A DNA stretch of 64,000 nt, taken from the NCBI GenBank assembly GCA_002698985.1, contig PAAY01000035.1:94222-158221 (forward strand), in the 5' to 3' direction. This DNA comes from Saprospirales bacterium. Its GTDB lineage: Bacteria > Bacteroidota > Bacteroidia > Chitinophagales > Saprospiraceae. The notes below the pieces were generated by a model. It made no database searches. It was given only the letters and a program-made list of their open reading frames with translations, and was not told the DNA's origin. Within the stretch, counting starts at the first letter, position 1; each line of letters begins with the position of its first letter. Both the position numbers and the translations under genes were made by a program. Shown piece after piece: positions 8,958 to 19,100 of this stretch.

Positions 8958-10462
8958 GTTCTAAGTTTAATAATTTTTTGAAGTTCAGATTCCAGGTACA
9001 TCATTGCATAGTTCAATTCTCCCAAAGTCTCAGCGTAGAGGGTGAACATTGGTTCTCCCGCCCCCACTTGCTGCCCGGTTTTGCAGTGCAAATAGAGGCC
9101 TGCCCCCTTTCGGGAAGGAGCTCCTGACAGCTTGGCAACCTTGGCCAGCCGACGGTTGTCAATTTCCGCAACTTTTCCTTTTCGGGTCGCCAACACTTCG
9201 TGTTTCAACGTTCCCGGTGTTGGCTGCCGGAGGCCGCCCTGCGCCTCGCATATCGCCTCGAATTTTTTGCAGGCCGTGCTGCTACGGCGCAGGTCCAGCG
9301 CCATTTGCTGGCCCTGGCCAGTGGCCGCCTTCCCGGCGATTTCGAGCAGGGTGCCGGCAATGAGCGTGGCCCTTTCTTCCAGGTCTTTGGGGCGGTCGTC
9401 TTCCTGTTTTAAAACGGCCAGCACATCCAACGCTTCGAGGGCCGGGCCGATGCCCCTGCCGATGGGTTGTGAGCCATCGGTAATCAAAACTTTGAGTTCG
9501 AGCCCAATCTCCAGGGCCACCCGCCGGAAATAAAATTCCAAGTGCTTGGCGTCTGGAACTGAACGGACCTTGGCCGTTTTGCCCACTGGAATGTCAATGA
9601 CAACGTGGGTGGAACCTGCGGCCACTTTTTTGGACAAAACGGAAGCAATCATTTGCCCCTCGCTGTCCACATCGAGCGCCTTTTCCACTTTGATGAGCAC
9701 ATCGTCAGCAGGGCTAAGTTGCACTGCCCCGCCCCATACAACGCAGCCGCCTTCTTGCTCGACTACCTCCCGGATTTCATCGAGCGACAGGTTGACGGGG
9801 GACATGGTTTCCATGGTGTCCGCCGTACCGGCCGGGGAGGTGATGGCACGGGAGGAGGTCTTGGGAATGGTCAGCCCGGCAGCGGCAACGATGGACACCA
9901 CGATGGGTGTGGTGCGGTTGCCGGGCAAGCCGCCCACGCAATGTTTGTCCACCACTACATCCTTTCCCCAATCCAGTTTTTCACCTACCGCTACCATTGC
10001 TTTGGTTAGGCCAGCGATTTCGATGGCGTCGAGATTGTTGCCAGCGCAGGCAGTAATAAAAGCTGCCAGCTCGATATTGGAATACTTTCCTTCTGCCACA
10101 TCCGAAATGATGGACTGATAGGCCTTTTCATCCAATGTGTTGCCATACATTTTTGACCGTACAAAACTCATCGAACTGACTGGTTGTAAGTGGCTAAAGG
10201 CTATGGTTTCACCTTCTTTTGCACTTACGGCTTTCCAAGCGCTTTCCGATAAACTGGCTTCGCCGGATTGCAACAATTCACCGTACAGCACATTCAGGGT
10301 GGCGATGATGGTTTTCCCATTCACCGTCACTTCGATGCGTGTCAATGCCTCGAAGCCTTCGGAAATGCAGATGTGGCAATCCGAACGCATATAGACGAAG
10401 TATTCCCGTTGGGTATCAATGCCGAGGCGTTTGAGTTTTAGTCTATTGAAGGATTGGTTCAT
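8954..10462 (-). CDS. AMP phosphorylase / thymidine phosphorylase-like enzyme (long form)
   Basis: 502 residues from the ATG at 10462; upstream codons lie inside the symporter gene. It is longer than classical DeoA (about 440) because of an N-terminal extra domain of about 85 residues, as in archaeal AMP phosphorylases and the bacterial long-form family. Core motifs are 'DKHCVGGLPGNRTTPIV', 'TSSRAITSPAGTADTME' and 'CVVWGGAVQLSPADD'. The reaction in the archaeal family is phosphorolysis of a nucleoside monophosphate to the base and ribose 1,5-bisphosphate; bacterial long forms are mostly untested. It overlaps the symporter gene by 20 bases and the Prs-like gene by 4. Confidence 0.78.
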   Translation of the reverse strand: MNQSFNRLKLKRLGIDTQREYFVYMRSDCHICISEGFEALTRIEVTVNGKTIIATLNVLYGELLQSGEASLSESAWKAVSAKEGETIAFSHLQPVSSMSFVRSKMYGNTLDEKAYQSIISDVAEGKYSNIELAAFITACAGNNLDAIEIAGLTKAMVAVGEKLDWGKDVVVDKHCVGGLPGNRTTPIVVSIVAAAGLTIPKTSSRAITSPAGTADTMETMSPVNLSLDEIREVVEQEGGCVVWGGAVQLSPADDVLIKVEKALDVDSEGQMIASVLSKKVAAGSTHVVIDIPVGKTAKVRSVPDAKHLEFYFRRVALEIGLELKVLITDGSQPIGRGIGPALEALDVLAVLKQEDDRPKDLEERATLIAGTLLEIAGKAATGQGQQMALDLRRSSTACKKFEAICEAQGGLRQPTPGTLKHEVLATRKGKVAEIDNRRLAKVAKLSGAPSRKGAGLYLHCKTGQQVGAGEPMFTLYAETLGELNYAMMYLESELQKIIKLRT

Positions 10463-11801
10463 GTTGAGTACCGATTTTATTGGTCTGAATTTCTTTCTTC
10501 CCATACAACTGATTGAAAACCATACAGGCTGCAAGGTCTCCTGTTACATTTACAGCGGTTCGGAACATGCCTAACAAACGTTCTACACCAATGATAATGA
10601 TGATTCCCTCGGCAGGGATTCCAGCACTGCTTAAAACCGAAGCCAGTATGACAACCCCTCCACCAGGTATGGCCGGAGTCCCTATAGATGCCGCTACTAT
10701 GGTGATGATTACCACAATGATATTCAACAAACTCATTTCCAACCCATAGGCTTGGGCAATGAACAAAGTTGTGATGGTTTGATACAAGGCCGTACCATCC
10801 ATGTTTACGGTTGCTCCAATGGGTATAATAAAATTGCTGATAGTAGTATCCACTCCTAACTCTTCTTCGGCTGTTCTTAGCGATAATGGCATCACAGCTG
10901 CCGAACTTGTGGTAGAAAATGCCAACAACTGCACGTCCCGAACTTTTTTGAGAAAATCTAAAGGCTTGGCTTTTCCAATTAAGCCAATCAGCAAGAGATA
11001 GAAACCAACTAAAGTAAGTAAGCCAAGCAAAATGATTGCAACATAATAACTAAGTCCAGAGAGCGACCGCAAGCCAACACTTGAGGTGAGTTGTGCCATA
11101 AGGCCAAAAACCGCTACGGGCACCAATCGCATTGCCCAATTGACCACTGTCATGCATATTTCTTGAATAGCACTTAATAGCAGCTTTACGGGTTTTAGTA
11201 ACCCGTCATTAAGTGAGAGTGTAGCTATTCCGATAATGATTGTAAAAATTACAATACTCAACATTTCACCACTCACCATAGAAGCAAGCGGGTTTTCGGG
11301 GAGTAAATTGGATACAACATCCGGAATTCGGTCGAATTCAAAAGAAAGTTCCGCACTACCTTCTGTGGAAGAACTTACACCATTATGCTCGGTAATAGCT
11401 TGCTGATGAAGGAAGCGCCCTGGATTGAATACCTGTGAAAGAATAGTCCCTAAACTAACGGCAACTGTGGTAGTACCTATAAAATATAGCAATACGCCTC
11501 CCCCCAACTTTTTTAGGCTTTCTTTATTGTTACTGGCAATACCCGAAATAATAGAAGTAACAATCAGGGGTATCATTATCATTTGCACCAGTTTAAGGAA
11601 AAGCATCCCTGGGAGTGCAAGCCAATTGCCAAGTGTGCCTGCCAGTTCTTCACTTACCCACCCATTTTGTGGAGCCAGCAACAACCCAAAGCCAACACCA
11701 AGGAACAAAGCGATAATTACCTTGAGCCACAATTTGCCCTCTACTAACCTTTGCAAATAAAGGTGCAGAGATTTGAGTGATTTTACTTCTGTATTCAGCA
11801 T
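10443..11801 (-). CDS. Dicarboxylate/amino acid:cation symporter (DAACS family)
   Basis: 452 residues with about eight hydrophobic helices plus two re-entrant hairpins. Diagnostic segments are 'FSTTSSAAVMPLSLRTAEE' (HP1 serine-rich), 'IPIGATVNMDGTALYQ' (TM7, NMDGT) and 'GTPAIPGGGVVILASVLSSAG' (HP2). These place it in the GltP/DctA group, which imports glutamate, aspartate or C4-dicarboxylates with Na+ or H+. A 40-residue periplasmic insertion near 135-160 carries many Ser and Glu. It lies 13 bases after the aldolase gene and overlaps the next gene. The substrate cannot be assigned from sequence. Confidence 0.88.
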   Translation of the reverse strand: MLNTEVKSLKSLHLYLQRLVEGKLWLKVIIALFLGVGFGLLLAPQNGWVSEELAGTLGNWLALPGMLFLKLVQMIMIPLIVTSIISGIASNNKESLKKLGGGVLLYFIGTTTVAVSLGTILSQVFNPGRFLHQQAITEHNGVSSSTEGSAELSFEFDRIPDVVSNLLPENPLASMVSGEMLSIVIFTIIIGIATLSLNDGLLKPVKLLLSAIQEICMTVVNWAMRLVPVAVFGLMAQLTSSVGLRSLSGLSYYVAIILLGLLTLVGFYLLLIGLIGKAKPLDFLKKVRDVQLLAFSTTSSAAVMPLSLRTAEEELGVDTTISNFIIPIGATVNMDGTALYQTITTLFIAQAYGLEMSLLNIIVVIITIVAASIGTPAIPGGGVVILASVLSSAGIPAEGIIIIIGVERLLGMFRTAVNVTGDLAACMVFNQLYGKKEIQTNKIGTQHEPILQ

Positions 11802-11814
11802 TGATTATTGGCTA

Positions 11815-12876
11815 TTATGCAACCGTTATTTGCTTTTCCAGATAAACTTGCTGGACATGGTGGATGATTTCCACGCCCTCTTTCATCGGGCGCTGAAAGG
11901 CTTTTCTGCCAAGGATGAGCCCCATGCCGCCGGCCCGCTTGTTGATGACTGCCGTCCGAACGGCTTCCGCCAAATCAGACCCGCCTTTTGAACCGCCACC
12001 CGAATTTATCAATCCAATTTGCCCCATGTAACAATTAGCTACCTGAAAACGGCACAAGTCAATCGGATGGTCAGAGGTCAGGGTGCGGTACATATCGTCG
12101 TTGTATTTACCAAACCCAATTTCTCGGAATCCAAAATTGGTCGTCGGTAATTTTTGCTTGATGATATCAGCCTGAATGGTCACACCCAAGTGGTTCGCCT
12201 GCCCGGTCAAATCGGCAGCGGCATGGTAATCCTTCGATTCGGTTTTAAACGCTTCATTGCGGGTGTAGCACCAGAGGATGGTCGCCATGCCGAGTTCATG
12301 CGCTTGGGCGAATGCTTCGGCAATCTCCTGTAATTGGCGGTTGCTCTCTTTTGAGCCAAAATAGATAGTAGCGCCAATGGCAACCGCCCCCAGGTTCCAT
12401 GCCTCCCTGACATTGCCGAAAAGCACCTGGTCGTATTTGTTGGGATAGGTCAGCAGTTCATTGTGGTTGATTTTTACAATGAAAGGAATTTTGTGGGCAT
12501 ACTTGCGGGCATTGAGCGCAAGTACCCCGAAGGTAGAAGCCACGCCGTTGCAGCCTGCTTCAATGGCCAGCCGGACAATGTTTTCGGGTTTGAAATATTC
12601 CGGGTTTTTATAAAAGGAAAAGGCAGCGGTATGCTCAATCCCCTGGTCAACAGGCAGTATGCTAAGGTAGCCTGTTCCTCCCAGGTTGCCGTGTCCAAAA
12701 AGCTGCGCCAAGCTGCGGAGCACCTGTGGGCTGCGGTTGCTGTTGACAAATACTTTTTCCAGATAGTCCGGAGCAGGATATTCTAATGATTCTTTTGGAA
12801 TCAATGTGCATTCATGCCCGAGCAGCCATTTAGCTTCTGTGCCGAGCAGGTCGGTTATTTTTTGAATGTTCTTCAT
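11815..12876 (-). CDS. fbaB: Class I fructose-bisphosphate aldolase (FbaB/DhnA type)
   Basis: 353 residues, the usual length of the long FbaB form. Features include the N-terminal '[17 protein letters not shown]' motif, '[14 protein letters not shown]', '[15 protein letters not shown]', '[14 protein letters not shown]' and 'INSGGGSKG' near the phosphate site. The enzyme splits fructose 1,6-bisphosphate through a Schiff base; this archaeal/FbaB type is common in anaerobic or gluconeogenic contexts. Its ATG overlaps the hydrolase stop by four bases. Together with the archaeal-type GAPDH upstream it gives a non-classical lower glycolysis/gluconeogenesis pair in one run of genes. Confidence 0.88.
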   Translation of the reverse strand: MKNIQKITDLLGTEAKWLLGHECTLIPKESLEYPAPDYLEKVFVNSNRSPQVLRSLAQLFGHGNLGGTGYLSILPVDQGIEHTAAFSFYKNPEYFKPENIVRLAIEAGCNGVASTFGVLALNARKYAHKIPFIVKINHNELLTYPNKYDQVLFGNVREAWNLGAVAIGATIYFGSKESNRQLQEIAEAFAQAHELGMATILWCYTRNEAFKTESKDYHAAADLTGQANHLGVTIQADIIKQKLPTTNFGFREIGFGKYNDDMYRTLTSDHPIDLCRFQVANCYMGQIGLINSGGGSKGGSDLAEAVRTAVINKRAGGMGLILGRKAFQRPMKEGVEIIHHVQQVYLEKQITVA

Positions 12877-13763
12877 ATTTTTTGATTTACTTTTTCAAAT
12901 TCATCAATCAAAGCCCAGACCTTCGCTGGGTCTGCCAAATACACATGGTGGTCGGCATCCGGCAGCCTTTCAAATTTTGCGTTGGTGAAAATGGGAATCA
13001 ATGCCTCCACATTTTCAATCGGTGCGGCAGCGTCATTTTCGCCATGTATGAGCAGTATTTTCTTGTCCTTGATTCGGGAAGCCAGTTCCGTCAAATCAGT
13101 ATCTATAATGACTTTATCCAGCGTGCGGTAATAACTTACCCAGGTGTGTTTGCCAGCGTCTTTGAAAATATCCTTCGGGATATTTTTTGGCCGAAACCAC
13201 TCCGTCATGTACAGCGGGTGGAAAAAGCAAACGAACTTGTACCTGGAATCCACACTCACGCCATCCCAGAGCGAGGCTTTGCCAAATTTGGTTTTGATGG
13301 CTTCTTTTCCGCTATAATTGGGAAGCCCAATGACGGCGAGACTTTGAAACCAGTCCGGGTGTTCCCCCACCAGTCCGATGGTCAATATGGCACCGAGCGA
13401 ATGCCCCATGACCGTTGCGCCGCCAGTATCAAAGCCCTCCTTTTTTATCACTTTTTCTATTGCTCCCAAATGCTCTTCGAGGTCGTATTTGCTATTGGGT
13501 TTGGGAGAATCCCCGAAACCAAGGAGGTCAATGAGCAGCAAGGAATAGGAATCGGGCAACTCCTCCAACCCAGCTTTCCAATATTTCAATGAGCCTGTCA
13601 AACCATGCAGGAGAACCATCTTTTTCGGACCATTGCCGATGCGCTCATAGTTGAGTGTCATTTTCTGCGGGTCGTAAGGTGGCGCCATGACTCCATGTAA
13701 GTAGCCATGTACGCCGACGCCGAGAAAGGCGATGATGATGGTAATAAGCGCTATGGTTAACAT
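12873..13763 (-). CDS. Membrane-anchored alpha/beta hydrolase
   Basis: 296 residues from the ATG at 13763; a TTG eight codons earlier overlaps the glgX stop. An N-terminal hydrophobic segment (about 1-22) should anchor or export it. The fold shows '[13 protein letters not shown]', nucleophile elbow 'GHSLGA', acid '[12 protein letters not shown]' and catalytic His in '[12 protein letters not shown]'. The substrate is unknown; esterase or peptidase-like activity is possible. It sits between glgX and the aldolase gene. Confidence 0.78.
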   Translation of the reverse strand: MLTIALITIIIAFLGVGVHGYLHGVMAPPYDPQKMTLNYERIGNGPKKMVLLHGLTGSLKYWKAGLEELPDSYSLLLIDLLGFGDSPKPNSKYDLEEHLGAIEKVIKKEGFDTGGATVMGHSLGAILTIGLVGEHPDWFQSLAVIGLPNYSGKEAIKTKFGKASLWDGVSVDSRYKFVCFFHPLYMTEWFRPKNIPKDIFKDAGKHTWVSYYRTLDKVIIDTDLTELASRIKDKKILLIHGENDAAAPIENVEALIPIFTNAKFERLPDADHHVYLADPAKVWALIDEFEKVNQKI

Positions 13764-13783
13764 CTTTTTCAATGATTTTAAAA

Positions 13784-15931
13784 TCAAATTTTCCCTTCTT
13801 CTAAAACTACAACCGACCTTGGCTTCAACTCGTAAAAACCCTTGTGCACCAGTAGCTCCCCATTTTTCCGAATATCATCAGGATGGGATAAATAGGTGTC
13901 GAGAATGCGGCGCCAATTTTTTCCTTCCCTGTTTTCCGGCAACTCAAATTGTAAAGGCTCCCAGTAAGCATTTATCATAAAATGAAACAGGCAGTCATTT
14001 TCCCTATCCTGCAAGGTATAGGCAATGCTGTGGGAGTAATGACTCCAGTCAGGTTGGTTCAATTTGATGCCATGCCACAGTATATTTGGCCCTTCAGAAT
14101 CAGGAACGGCCCAATATTTTTCCAATTGGAAAATGGGGTGGTCTTTCCGGAATTGAATCAGGTCTTTTACAAATTCCAACAACTGGCGGTTCTCCTCTAC
14201 TTTGTCCCAGTCAAACCAACTGATTTCATTGTCCTGGCAATAGGCATTGTTGTTCCCATGTTGTGTCCGCCTTACCTCATCGCCCATCGAAATCATGGGA
14301 GTACCTTGCGAAAGAAGAAGGATGGTAAAAAAATTCTTGATTTGTCGGAGCCTGGTTGCCTCTATGTCCGGATTATCGGCGGGGCCTTCTACGCCATAAT
14401 TGCTGCTGAAATTATCGTTGGAGCCATCCCGGTTCCCCTCCCCGTTAGCTTCGTTGTGTTTGTTATTATTGGAAACCAGGTCATTGAGGGTGAACCCATC
14501 GTGGCAGGTAATGAAATTGATGCTCCGGTTGGGGTCCCTGAAAGGTTTTTTATACAATTCCAGGCTACCGGCTATGCTGGATGCGAATGGTTTCACCATC
14601 CCGTCATCGCCACGCAAAAATTTCCGGATATCGTCCCTGTATTTCCCATTCCATTCTGCCCACTTGTCGCCGATGAACGACCCCACCTGGTACAAGCCTC
14701 CGGTATCCCATGCCTCTGCAATGATTTTGGCCCGTGACAGAACCGGATGCGATTCGATTTCCCAAAGAATGGGTGGGTTGTCCATCGGGTTGCCGTGTTC
14801 GTCCCTTGACATGACAGATGCCAGGTCAAAGCGGAAACCATCAACGTGCATCTCTGTCACCCATCTTTTCAAGGCATCTATTATCAGCCTCCTGACGATA
14901 TATTGATTGGTATTAAGGGTGTTCCCACAACCGCTGAAATCAGCGAAATATTCCGGGTTGTCGGCGAGGATGTAGTAGAAAGAATTTTCCAGTCCCTTGA
15001 GTGAAAAGACCGGCCCCGCATGGTTCCCTTCGCTGGTATGGTTGAACACTACATCCAAAATAACCTCGATACCTGCTTTATGGAATGCCTTGACCATATC
15101 CCTGAACTCATCTGCAATCACATGCGGCTCATTGCAGTAACAATAGCTGCTATGTGGGGCGAAGAATGCCAGTGGGCTGTAGCCCCAATAATTTTTCAGG
15201 GATGGCATATGCACTTCCGTCTCATCGAACTGAAATACCGGCATCAGTTCTACAGCAGTGATGCCTAGGTCTTTCAGATAAGGAACCTTTTCAACCAAGC
15301 CGGTATAAGTGCCGTTCATATCTTCCTCGATTCCCGAATTGGGGCGTTTGGTGAACCCTTTCACGTGCAGTTCATAAATAATGGATTTGGCATAAGGGTG
15401 ATAAAGTGGCTCATCCCCTTCCCAATCGTAATTGTAGGGGTCAATGACCACACCTTTCATGGCATAAGGGGTGTTGTCTCCCGGCAATGTTGCCGCTGCC
15501 CTACTGTAATTTTTCCCCTTCACCACAGCCCTGGCGTAAGGGTCGAGCAGCAATTTATTCCCATCAAAACGATACCCTTTAGAAGGGTTATATTCCCCGT
15601 AAACCTTGTAGCCATAGAGCGTATCGGGCTTCAAATCTTTTACAAAGACATGCCAATAGTAAAAGGATTTGTTTTTTGTCGAATCCAAAGGGATGACCTG
15701 GAAAGGGGTGGCATCGTCCACTTCGTGGAAAAGGCATAACTCGACTTTTTCACTGTTTTTTGAAAAAATACTGAAGTTCACCCCATTGGGATATACGGTC
15801 GCCCCAAGTGGATAACTCTTGCCAGCACTTGTTTCATAAGTATTTTCCAACCCTCCAGTTTTAGGTTTCATCCTTTTGGGATGATTAGGATGCGCTGGGT
15901 TTTTCTCTATATTTTTCGCCTCTTTAACCAT
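13784..15931 (-). CDS. glgX: Glycogen debranching enzyme GlgX (isoamylase-type)
   Basis: 715 residues with an N-terminal CBM48-like beta domain ('YPLGATVYPNGVNFSIFSKN') and a GH13 barrel. Catalytic segments visible are 'DVVFNHTSEG', 'VDGFRFDLASVM' (nucleophile Asp), 'IAEAWDTGG' (acid/base Glu) and 'FITCHDGFTL' (transition-state Asp). Length and order match GlgX, which hydrolyses alpha-1,6 branches of glycogen after phosphorylase action. It starts 3 bases after the LolD-like ATPase gene. No other glycogen gene is in the window. The first 25 residues (Lys- and Pro-rich) are unlikely to be structured. Confidence 0.9.
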   Translation of the reverse strand: MVKEAKNIEKNPAHPNHPKRMKPKTGGLENTYETSAGKSYPLGATVYPNGVNFSIFSKNSEKVELCLFHEVDDATPFQVIPLDSTKNKSFYYWHVFVKDLKPDTLYGYKVYGEYNPSKGYRFDGNKLLLDPYARAVVKGKNYSRAAATLPGDNTPYAMKGVVIDPYNYDWEGDEPLYHPYAKSIIYELHVKGFTKRPNSGIEEDMNGTYTGLVEKVPYLKDLGITAVELMPVFQFDETEVHMPSLKNYWGYSPLAFFAPHSSYCYCNEPHVIADEFRDMVKAFHKAGIEVILDVVFNHTSEGNHAGPVFSLKGLENSFYYILADNPEYFADFSGCGNTLNTNQYIVRRLIIDALKRWVTEMHVDGFRFDLASVMSRDEHGNPMDNPPILWEIESHPVLSRAKIIAEAWDTGGLYQVGSFIGDKWAEWNGKYRDDIRKFLRGDDGMVKPFASSIAGSLELYKKPFRDPNRSINFITCHDGFTLNDLVSNNNKHNEANGEGNRDGSNDNFSSNYGVEGPADNPDIEATRLRQIKNFFTILLLSQGTPMISMGDEVRRTQHGNNNAYCQDNEISWFDWDKVEENRQLLEFVKDLIQFRKDHPIFQLEKYWAVPDSEGPNILWHGIKLNQPDWSHYSHSIAYTLQDRENDCLFHFMINAYWEPLQFELPENREGKNWRRILDTYLSHPDDIRKNGELLVHKGFYELKPRSVVVLEEGKI

Positions 15932-15934
15932 AAA

Positions 15935-16642
15935 TCAGTTCATTATTTCTTGTGTTTTTTTTTGAAAAACATCCGATACTATCTGGCCATCCTCCAGCGT
16001 CACCACCCGCCTTGCCCGCCGGATGACCCTCACATCGTGTGTCGAAAAAATGAAGGTCATGTTTTCTTCCTCGTTGAGGCGGAGCATGATGTCCAGCAGG
16101 TTTTCGGCGGATTTGCTGTCGAGGTTGGCAGTGGGTTCGTCCGCTAACACAAACTGCGGTTTGGAGGCCAGAGCCCTTGCCACGGCCACCCGCTGCTGCT
16201 GCCCGCCGGAAAGTTCGGAGGGGCGTTTTTCGATTTTATCTTCCAATCCGACTGCCTTCAATAGCTCGCTGACCCTTGCCTCCCGCTCCGCTATCGGGCG
16301 GTTTTGCAGTAGCATGATAAATTCCACGTTTTCCTTGGCCGTCAGTACCGGGATGAGGTTATAGGCCTGAAAAACGAAACCGATGTTGTGCAGCCGGAAA
16401 TTGATGAGGGCGCCGCCCTTCAGCTTCGCAATGTCCGTCCCCTCGATGATGACCGAACCGGAAGTGGCATTGTCCAGGCCGCCGATGATGTTGAGCAAAG
16501 TCGTTTTGCCAGAGCCCGACGGACCGACGATGGCCGTGAATTCACCCCGCTCGATTTCCAGATTCACCCCGTTCAGCGCATGCACCGGGACGGTGTCGGG
16601 ATTGTAAACTTTTGACAGATTGATGGTTTCGATGACTTTCAT
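15935..16642 (-). CDS. ABC transporter ATPase, LolD/MacB type
   Basis: 235 residues with Walker A 'GPSGSGKT', Q-loop 'GFVFQAYNLIP', signature 'LSGGQQQR', Walker B 'VLADEPTANLD' and switch His in 'FSTHDVRV'. The sequence type is the MacB/LolD/FtsE group that works with FtsX-fold permeases. It lies 11 bases after two such permeases and a LolA-like gene, so a lipoprotein release or mechanotransmission role is likely. Confidence 0.9.
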   Translation of the reverse strand: MKVIETINLSKVYNPDTVPVHALNGVNLEIERGEFTAIVGPSGSGKTTLLNIIGGLDNATSGSVIIEGTDIAKLKGGALINFRLHNIGFVFQAYNLIPVLTAKENVEFIMLLQNRPIAEREARVSELLKAVGLEDKIEKRPSELSGGQQQRVAVARALASKPQFVLADEPTANLDSKSAENLLDIMLRLNEEENMTFIFSTHDVRVIRRARRVVTLEDGQIVSDVFQKKTQEIMN

Positions 16643-16653
16643 TTTTCAAAAAA

Positions 16654-17883
16654 TTAAATCTCCTTGCGAATGGCCTCGGAGGGGTTCAGCGACAATGCCC
16701 GGATGGCCGGGTAGAACGAGGCCAGCACCGCTGTGACAATGACGGCCACGGTGATGATAACATAGACCCGCCCTTCCAACGTGGGGTGGATGACTTCCTT
16801 GAAGCCCCAGCCAGCCAGTCCTTCTGAAAACAGGCCCAGGTTCACACCAGTATAGTTGACCAGCAGCACCGTGAGGAACCCGAACAACATGCCGCCCGCA
16901 CCGCCAGCCAGCGACAGCAGGGTGGTTTCGAAAACAATCATGGTAAAAACCCGCAGCTTGTTCATGCCCACGGCCATGAGGATGCCGAGTTCTTTGAAGC
17001 GTTCCAGTACGGCCATCAGCATGGTGTTGACGATGCCGAAAGCAAGTGCCAGCAGCACGATGATGGTCACGATGACGTCGGTCTGGAAAATCATGTCCGA
17101 GACCATGGCCATGTCGGGGGCGGCCTGTTCCCAGTTTTCCACGACGATGTCCTGCCCGGCGAAACGGCCCTTCAGTTGGTCCACATAAGCATCCATTTTT
17201 TGCGGTTGCACCATTTTGATGACCACTTCGTTAGCCTCGCCGGGAATGCCTGCCAGGCGGCTCAAATCTTCGTGGCGCACAAAAATCATGGTCTCCTCCT
17301 CCCGCACATTAGTTGCCGTGAAAGTGCCGGCGATGCGGAAGGTTGTCGAGACCAAATCGGCAGTGGGGCTCTCGAAGGTTATGACAACCTTTTTTCCGAT
17401 GCCGACCTTGAGTTTTTTCATCAGCTTCTCCCCGACGATGACTGGGTTGCGCTTATCCATGTCCAGGTACTCGCCTGCGGTCAGGCGGGTTTTCAATTTG
17501 GTCGTAGCCTCTTCTTCAGCAGGTATCACTCCCCTGATTTGCACATTGGAGGAATAGCCCGCCGAGGCTATCATGCCCGACGTGAGCAGCCTTGCGGTGG
17601 CGGCTTTCACCTCCGGGTCATTGCTGATGGCCACCAACATTTCCTGCACCCCGGGCATCGTGTTGCCCAGCTCCTGCCGCTTTTTGTAATCGGTGGAATG
17701 GAGTTGCACGTGGCCGTATTTGTACTCAATGCCTTCCCGCAACGACTCGGCATGCAGGCTATCCGATACGGCCAGGATGAACACCGTTGCCCAGATGCCG
17801 ATGACCAGCGAGAAGATGACCACCAGGCTGCGGGTACGGTTGCGCCAGATGTTGCGCCAGGCTATTTTCAGGAGCATCCACAT
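16654..17883 (-). CDS. ABC transporter permease, FtsX/LolE-like
   Basis: 409 residues. It has one N-terminal membrane helix ('SLVVIFSLVIGIWATVFILAVSD'), a large periplasmic MacB_PCD-type domain (about 45-250) and three C-terminal helices with 'GILMAVGMNKLRVFTMIVFET', the coupling-helix region of FtsX-fold permeases. It is paired with a second homologous permease upstream (4-base gap), matching a LolC/LolE heterodimer arrangement. Confidence 0.87.
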   Translation of the reverse strand: MWMLLKIAWRNIWRNRTRSLVVIFSLVIGIWATVFILAVSDSLHAESLREGIEYKYGHVQLHSTDYKKRQELGNTMPGVQEMLVAISNDPEVKAATARLLTSGMIASAGYSSNVQIRGVIPAEEEATTKLKTRLTAGEYLDMDKRNPVIVGEKLMKKLKVGIGKKVVITFESPTADLVSTTFRIAGTFTATNVREEETMIFVRHEDLSRLAGIPGEANEVVIKMVQPQKMDAYVDQLKGRFAGQDIVVENWEQAAPDMAMVSDMIFQTDVIVTIIVLLALAFGIVNTMLMAVLERFKELGILMAVGMNKLRVFTMIVFETTLLSLAGGAGGMLFGFLTVLLVNYTGVNLGLFSEGLAGWGFKEVIHPTLEGRVYVIITVAVIVTAVLASFYPAIRALSLNPSEAIRKEI

Positions 17884-17887
17884 GTTG

Positions 17888-19099
17888 TTATCGTTTGGCC
17901 GACACCACCTGGAGGTGCCGGATTTTGTTCAATGCATAAAATGACAGCAGTACCGACAGGAGCAAAATGACCAGGGAATGCGTAGTGAATATCCCGAAAT
18001 CCACCACCGTTGGCATGACCGGGTCGATGCCGAAAGATTCCCATCCGGCCGCTGCCCTGCCCCGGAAGGTGATGGGGTGCTCATTCATGTACGACACCAC
18101 CGGGTAGCTCACCGCAAATCCCAGAGCGGCACCGATGATGGCTATCAGTACTGATTCCAGTAAAATCATCACTGCCATTTTCCATCGCTGCATGCCCACG
18201 GCCAGCAGCACTTTGAGTTCCCGCAACCGCTCGTTGGTCATCATGATGATGGTGCCGAGGATGCCAAAACTTATCAGGATGTACAGCATGGCCAGCACGA
18301 TGATGCGCATGGCATCCACGAGGCCGAGCGACTGGGTGACCATCGGCATCATCTTTTGCCAGGGCTGGAGGATGAACCCTTCGGGCAGTACCGGTTGTAG
18401 TTGGGCCTCCACTGCTTTTTGCGAAACATTTTCATTTAAAAAAACGGGCATGGAAGTGACCCGGTCATAAGCGGCAAAAAACATCTGTGCCTCGGGCAGC
18501 ATCAGGAAGACGAGGTTGTTGTCGAGGTCGGGCGAGCCCATGCGGATGGTGCCGCAGATGTGGTACTTTCCGGCAGCGCTTGCCCCGTGATAACCCTCAC
18601 CCAGCATGACCAGCGTATCGCCCGGCTGGATGTCGAGGTACTCGGCCAGGCCCTTGCCAATGATGGCGTCACCGGGGTTGCCGTGAAAATAATCGCCTGT
18701 CTGAATTTTGCTTTCCAGGCCCGTAATCTGTTTTTCCTTCTCCGGTTCGATGCCCACCACCAGCACCCCTTTTGTGAGGTTTTCGGCGGAGGCCAAAGCC
18801 ACCGATTCCAGGCGGGTGGAGTAGCCTTTAACCTCGGGCATCTTGTCCAGATAGCTGGTCAATTTTTCGTCGGGCACGAAGGTGTTGTGCAGGGATTTGT
18901 CTTCCCAAAAATCCGCTTGCTGCACCTGCACATGGCCACTGTAAATGCCCACCATGCTGTCGGTCATCTGCTGGTTGATACCCACGAGCAGGGCGTCCAT
19001 CGTATTGGCAAATACAACGGCAAACAGGATGGAAGCAACCGTGATGAACGTGCGTCGCCGGTTGCGCCAAAGGTTCCGCCATGACAAGGTGCCTATCAT
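17888..19099 (-). CDS. ABC transporter permease, FtsX/LolC-like
   Basis: 403 residues, same architecture as the next permease: helix at about 15-40, periplasmic domain, then three helices with 'RELKVLLAVGMQRWKMAVMILLES'. The repeated start motif 'LSWRNLWRNRRRTFITVAS' is a conserved amphipathic entry into TM1. It starts 1 base after the stop of the LolA-like gene, and the set LolA-like, two permeases, LolD-like is complete. Confidence 0.87.
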   Translation of the reverse strand: MIGTLSWRNLWRNRRRTFITVASILFAVVFANTMDALLVGINQQMTDSMVGIYSGHVQVQQADFWEDKSLHNTFVPDEKLTSYLDKMPEVKGYSTRLESVALASAENLTKGVLVVGIEPEKEKQITGLESKIQTGDYFHGNPGDAIIGKGLAEYLDIQPGDTLVMLGEGYHGASAAGKYHICGTIRMGSPDLDNNLVFLMLPEAQMFFAAYDRVTSMPVFLNENVSQKAVEAQLQPVLPEGFILQPWQKMMPMVTQSLGLVDAMRIIVLAMLYILISFGILGTIIMMTNERLRELKVLLAVGMQRWKMAVMILLESVLIAIIGAALGFAVSYPVVSYMNEHPITFRGRAAAGWESFGIDPVMPTVVDFGIFTTHSLVILLLSVLLSFYALNKIRHLQVVSAKR

Positions 19100-19100
19100 T

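Noticed and set aside
8290..8964. Plus-strand frame opposite the Prs-like gene
   Set aside because: Antisense shadow of a conserved enzyme with low-complexity composition.
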